A stretch of DNA of 64,000 bases. It comes from Noviluteimonas caseinilytica. Its GTDB lineage: Bacteria > Pseudomonadota > Gammaproteobacteria > Xanthomonadales > Xanthomonadaceae. This document shows, one piece after another, positions 60,598 to 64,000 of the stretch. Position 1 is the first letter of the stretch. Each line of letters starts with the position of its first letter. The notes below the pieces were generated by a model. The model was not told the origin of the DNA, made no database searches, and saw only the letters and a program-made list of their open reading frames with translations. The translations under genes and the position numbers were made by a program. The DNA is taken from contig NZ_AP024545.1 in NCBI RefSeq assembly GCF_018406605.1, forward strand, positions 620,001-684,000, given 5' to 3'.

Positions 60598-60784
60598 GCG
60601 GGTTGCCTCGGTGCGCGCAGGGGATCGCGCATGGGGATTACTACGCCGACCGGCGCGCGATACGGGCATGGGACGGACGGGCGGGCTCGCCGGCCGGACG
60701 AGCGCGGATGCGTTTGCGCCGGCGGATGCGCCGCGCGCCGTTGGAACGAAACATGCGTGCGTTATTGCTGAGCTTCCGCGTGCG

Positions 60785-61894
60785 TCAGCTGAATGCGGCG
60801 AGCCGCTGCACGCACCACATGCCGGCGATGGCCGCGATCCCCAGCGACATCGCGGGCATCAAGGCGCGTGCGTAGATCGCGCGATGGCGCAGCGCGAACA
60901 ACAGCGGCAGCACGAGCGCGACGACGGCGAGTTGTCCGATTTCCACGCCGAGGTTGAAGCCCACCAGCGATGCCAGCCGCGCGCCGGTCGGCAGGCCGAG
61001 TTCGGTGAGCGCGCCGGCGAAGCCGAACCCGTGAATGAGTCCGAAGCCGAACGCGATCGTCCACAGCCGCCGCGTGGCGACGGGGCGCAGGTTGTTGAGC
61101 GCGGCAAGCAGCACGCTCGCGGCGATCGCCGCTTCGATCCAGCGCGACGCGGGCACCACCCATCCGAGCGCGGCGAGGCTCAAGGTGAGCGAATGCGCGA
61201 GGGTGAACGCGGTGACCACCGCCATCGTGCCGGCGAGGCTGTCGCGCAGGCCGGTGCCGGGGCGCCACGCCTTGCCGTTCCACACCAGCGCGGCAGGCAA
61301 CAGCAGCGAGAGCAGGAACGCGAGATGGTCGTAACCGGTGAGGATGTGGTGGATGCCTTCGCGCAGGAACGCGAGGAACGATCCGTTGGCGGGATCGCCG
61401 AGCACCACCTGGCGCTGCGATGTCGTCACGACGGTGTTCGTCACCTGCGCGCCTTCGCGATAGGTGACCAGCGCGCGATGGCGTGCGTCGCGATCGAACA
61501 GCAGGCGGTAGTCGACGGTGACGGCGCCGCTGCCGGGGCAATCGAGGGTGAAGGGCATCGCGATGTAGGCGGCTTCGTCGTAGCGGCGCAGGGCGACGGA
61601 TGCGAATTGCGGCGTGCACCGGCCTGCGCGCGTGTGGAAGACGACGTTGGCCTGCAGCAGTTGGCGCAACGCGGCTTCGCTGCCCTGCACTTCGCCCCAG
61701 GTCACGATCTCGTCGTGGTTGGCGTCCAGCGCGAGCGTGAGCGCGAGGTCGCGGACGGAGACGTCGATCTCGGCGCGCGTGGGGCCTCGTGCCGGCTTTT
61801 CGACATCGACGTAGGCCACGGACAGCGAGTGCGCACGTGCCGGCGACGCCAGCGCGCACAGCAGCAATGCACCCGCGAGCAGGCGACGCATCAT
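60785..61894 (-). CDS. HupE/UreJ-type membrane protein with secreted N-terminal domain
   Basis: Protein of 369 aa. A signal peptide (MRRLLAGALLLCALASPARAH) leads a secreted domain of about 170 residues, then a C-terminal HupE/UreJ-type module with about seven membrane segments (GIHHILTGYDHLAFLLSLLL, GFGLIHGFGFAGALTELGL, LGVEIGQLAVVALVLPLLF). The His/Asp residues in HHILTGYDH and FGLIHGFGF suit metal handling. The secreted part has an EF-hand-like loop, DANHDEIVTWGE. The family includes nickel/cobalt uptake proteins, but ligand and direction are unknown here. The start overlaps the TPR gene stop by 4 nt. Confidence 0.82.
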   Translation of the reverse strand: MMRRLLAGALLLCALASPARAHSLSVAYVDVEKPARGPTRAEIDVSVRDLALTLALDANHDEIVTWGEVQGSEAALRQLLQANVVFHTRAGRCTPQFASVALRRYDEAAYIAMPFTLDCPGSGAVTVDYRLLFDRDARHRALVTYREGAQVTNTVVTTSQRQVVLGDPANGSFLAFLREGIHHILTGYDHLAFLLSLLLPAALVWNGKAWRPGTGLRDSLAGTMAVVTAFTLAHSLTLSLAALGWVVPASRWIEAAIAASVLLAALNNLRPVATRRLWTIAFGFGLIHGFGFAGALTELGLPTGARLASLVGFNLGVEIGQLAVVALVLPLLFALRHRAIYARALMPAMSLGIAAIAGMWCVQRLAAFS

Positions 61895-63060
61895 CGCGGC
61901 ACCGCGATCGGCAACGATTGCGCTGCCGCCCATTGGCGCAGCGGCACGAGCGCTTCGGGTTGGCGTGCGGCCGTCGCGGTCCGCAGCAGCAGGTCGACGT
62001 CTTCCCAGTCGCGCTGGGTGGCGAAGTTGCGCTGCGCCAACGCCAACGCGCCGGCGGGATCATGCTGCGCCAGCTTGAACTCGGCCTCGTCGCGCAATTC
62101 CGGCTGCACCCCGATCGCATGCGCACGCGCGAAGCGATCCGCGAGCATGCGCGTCATCGCGGCCGCGCGTGGATCGTTCGACGCCGTCGCGGACAGGGCT
62201 TGCTGCAAGGCCAGCGTTTCGGTGGCCGGCGCGGTGCCGACGAGTGCAACGACTTCGCGATGCCGCCCCGATGCCCGCAGGTAGCGCGCGTACGCCGAGC
62301 GTGTTCGTACATCCCCGGGCGACAGGACCAGCGCCTTGCGGAACCAGGCATCCGCGGCCGGATCGCGTGCCCGCGCCGCGATCTCGCCGCGCATGACCAG
62401 CACGTAGCGCAACGTGCCCGCATCGGTGGAAGGCTGCGCCAGCCATTGATCGGCCGCGTTGGCGGCCTGCGCAAGATCGCCGCGTCGCAACGCGACCGAC
62501 GCGATGCACAACATCCCGTCCTGCGCATCGATGCCGAGCACCAGCGTCGCGCAATCGCGGCGGGCGAGATCCAGCCGACCCTGGACGAGATGGAGTTGCG
62601 CGAGCGCCAGGCGTGTCTCGCCGTCGCGTGGCGCACGTGCCGCAACGGCATCGAGCATGCGCGCGGCGTCGGAAAAGGCATGTCGGTGTTGCGCGGCGAA
62701 GGCCCGCAAGCGCAGCACGTCGAGATGGTTGGCGTCGGCCCGCGTGGTGGGGAGCAGCGATTCGGCACGCGTCGCAAGCCGCGCATCCCCCGTCGCCGCC
62801 GCCGCGGACAACAACGCGGCCGCCTGCACGACGGGCGGTTGCTGCTTCGCGGATTCGAGCGCCGCATAGCCACGCGGCAGGCGCTCGACGATGGTGGCCG
62901 CCGCGTTCGGCCGTTCCAGTGGCGGGCGCTGCGCGAACGCGTTGGACGCGAACGCGCAGCACAGGACGACGACCACCGGTTGCAGCCCCCGCTGCACCAG
63001 GGCCCGCCACGGCCGGCGGACTGCACGCACCCCGCCGGCCATGTCGTCTTCCCGGAGCAT
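61891..63060 (-). CDS. Secreted TPR-repeat protein
   Basis: Protein of 389 aa with an N-terminal basic stretch and signal-like segment (LQPVVVVLCCAFASNAFAQ), then helical TPR repeats (for example RLALAQLHLVQGRLDLARRD and AWFRKALVLSPGDVRTRSAY). Probably periplasmic. It lies 2 nt after the DUF4331 gene and overlaps the HupE/UreJ gene by 4 nt, so the three proteins likely act together. The start at 63060 is the longest after the upstream stop; 63042 is possible and has a GGGAAG ribosome site. Confidence 0.8.
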   Translation of the reverse strand: MLREDDMAGGVRAVRRPWRALVQRGLQPVVVVLCCAFASNAFAQRPPLERPNAAATIVERLPRGYAALESAKQQPPVVQAAALLSAAAATGDARLATRAESLLPTTRADANHLDVLRLRAFAAQHRHAFSDAARMLDAVAARAPRDGETRLALAQLHLVQGRLDLARRDCATLVLGIDAQDGMLCIASVALRRGDLAQAANAADQWLAQPSTDAGTLRYVLVMRGEIAARARDPAADAWFRKALVLSPGDVRTRSAYARYLRASGRHREVVALVGTAPATETLALQQALSATASNDPRAAAMTRMLADRFARAHAIGVQPELRDEAEFKLAQHDPAGALALAQRNFATQRDWEDVDLLLRTATAARQPEALVPLRQWAAAQSLPIAVPR

Positions 63061-63062
63061 CG

Positions 63063-64000
63063 TCAGTCCGTCGCGCCGGGCAGCGGCGTGTTGAGGTACG
63101 GGAACGTGTTGCGGAATTCCACCGCGCTCACCGCCGCGCCATCGGTGTACGGCAAGGTGCGCGACGGCGCCTGCGCATCGGTGAGCAGCACGCCCATCGC
63201 CACGCGCAGTTCGATGTCCACCACGTCGTCGCCGGGGCGGCGGCCGTTCGGGAACCCGGCCGTGTCGCCGGCGAGCACCGCCAGCGACTTCTGCATGCTC
63301 GCGGTCTTCGGTGCGATCGAGGTGTTGAGTCGCATCATTTCCGCCGGACGCACGCCCGCGGGCTGGTTGAGGCCGTCGACGCCGGTGAGGAACGCCGCGA
63401 CCAGGTCCGTGCGCGGGAACAGCGTCGGTGCCTTCACTCCGGGGAACAGCACTTCGATCAACGCAGGCAGCGTCGGATTGGTCACGTACTTCGCGAACTG
63501 GCCGTCGTCGCGCGGATTGGAGGCGTTGAAGCGATCCTTGTCCGGCAAGCCGATGACGACTTCGTTGACCAGCGGCGCGGACAGGCGCGACACCTGCTTC
63601 CACGCGCTGCCGTCGGGCGTGCTCGCCGTCGTCCATGCGCCGATGATCGGATTGCCGGCGGTGAGGCAGGCGATCGGGACTTCGATGGCGATGGAGGTGA
63701 CGTTCTTCTTCGCGAGCGTGTTCTGTTCGCCGTGCGTGTCGCCGACCGGGTTGGTGTGGATCAGGTCGAACACCTCGCCCAGGTTCACCGAGAAGCCTTC
63801 GCGGCGCTGGCCGACGAACACCTTCGACTGGCTCGCGCAGCCGGCGAAATCGAGCTTGCTGATGTACTTGTTGGCGTAGGCCGCGTAATCGGGAATGGAC
63901 TTCGTGCCGATGTTGTCGTGCGGCTTGACGAAGGTGCTCGCGCCCGTCGCGGCGTTGGTGGCCTTGATCGTCGGCTTGCCCGGGCGGATGACTTCGACCG
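63063..64000 (-). CDS. DUF4331 protein (5' part outside window)
   Basis: Only the last 312 residues are visible; the frame is open to the right edge. Recognisable DUF4331 stretches are KVFVGQRREGFSVNLGEVFD, AIEVPIACL, VNEVVIGLPDKDRFNAS and VDIELRVAMGVLLTD. Members of the family are secreted, and are annotated only by domain. It heads the visible DUF4331-TPR-HupE/UreJ run. Confidence 0.85.
   Translation of the reverse strand, partial: VEVIRPGKPTIKATNAATGASTFVKPHDNIGTKSIPDYAAYANKYISKLDFAGCASQSKVFVGQRREGFSVNLGEVFDLIHTNPVGDTHGEQNTLAKKNVTSIAIEVPIACLTAGNPIIGAWTTASTPDGSAWKQVSRLSAPLVNEVVIGLPDKDRFNASNPRDDGQFAKYVTNPTLPALIEVLFPGVKAPTLFPRTDLVAAFLTGVDGLNQPAGVRPAEMMRLNTSIAPKTASMQKSLAVLAGDTAGFPNGRRPGDDVVDIELRVAMGVLLTDAQAPSRTLPYTDGAAVSAVEFRNTFPYLNTPLPGATD

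Noticed and set aside
60598..60784. Sigma-54 promoter before the minor-pilin operon
   Set aside because: No TGGCAC-N5-TTGCA-like element with the required GG/GC spacing was found on the minus strand.

Overview
The window is chromosomal DNA from a GC-rich gammaproteobacterium, most likely a Lysobacter-type member of the Xanthomonadaceae. This rests on the very high GC content, the Pil-Chp cluster next to gshB and a TonB-like gene, the minor-pilin cluster, and a GGTCCCC-type repeat that has entered coding sequence. The genus is an inference. Genes are densely packed, many overlap by 4 nt (ATGA), and no gap between genes exceeds 300 nt. No rRNA, tRNA, IS element, prophage or CRISPR array was seen.

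Layout. (1) 1-8095, minus: the twitching-motility chemosensory operon pilG-pilH-pilI-pilJ-chpA, with chpA cut by the left edge. (2) 8275-10127, plus: gshB and a TonB-like gene. (3) 10134-16176, minus: a tight five-gene run of mrcB (PBP1b), a TPR lipoprotein that is a good LpoP candidate, a DinG/YoaA helicase, a VOC protein and tsaB. (4) 16325-26199: a fused GT2-GT4 glycosyltransferase (plus), then a membrane TPR protein, relA and hrpA (minus). (5) 26310-29676: dps and recQ (plus), a small hydrophilic protein and an unknown protein (minus). (6) 29832-32366, plus: a PlcP-like phosphoesterase, a GT4 glycosyltransferase and a secreted protein, preceded by four Pho-box-like heptamers at exact 11-nt spacing. 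(7) 32535-40644, plus: an ECF sigma factor, its RskA-type anti-sigma factor and a seven-gene lipid-modification operon. A matching promoter motif stands before the sigma gene and before the operon. (8) 40649-45807, minus: an RsbR-RsbS-RsbT stressosome module followed by a kinase-phosphatase, a histidine kinase and a hybrid kinase. (9) 45937-54964, minus: galE and a 2655-residue surface protein with about 25 Ig-like repeats and a C-terminal beta-barrel. (10) 55263-60597, minus: minor pilins FimT, PilW, PilX and PilV; the last two are greatly enlarged. (11) 60785-64000, minus: a DUF4331 protein (cut by the right edge), a TPR protein and a HupE/UreJ-type membrane protein.

Themes. Surface motility (Pil-Chp and minor pilins), cell envelope building (PBP1b, glycosyltransferases, galE, giant adhesin) and membrane-lipid remodelling dominate. 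Two independent lipid-remodelling systems lie side by side: one probably answers phosphate starvation (PlcP-GT4), the other an envelope or oxidative signal through an ECF sigma factor. The RsbRST system next to them appears to feed a two-component output rather than a sigma-B-type factor.
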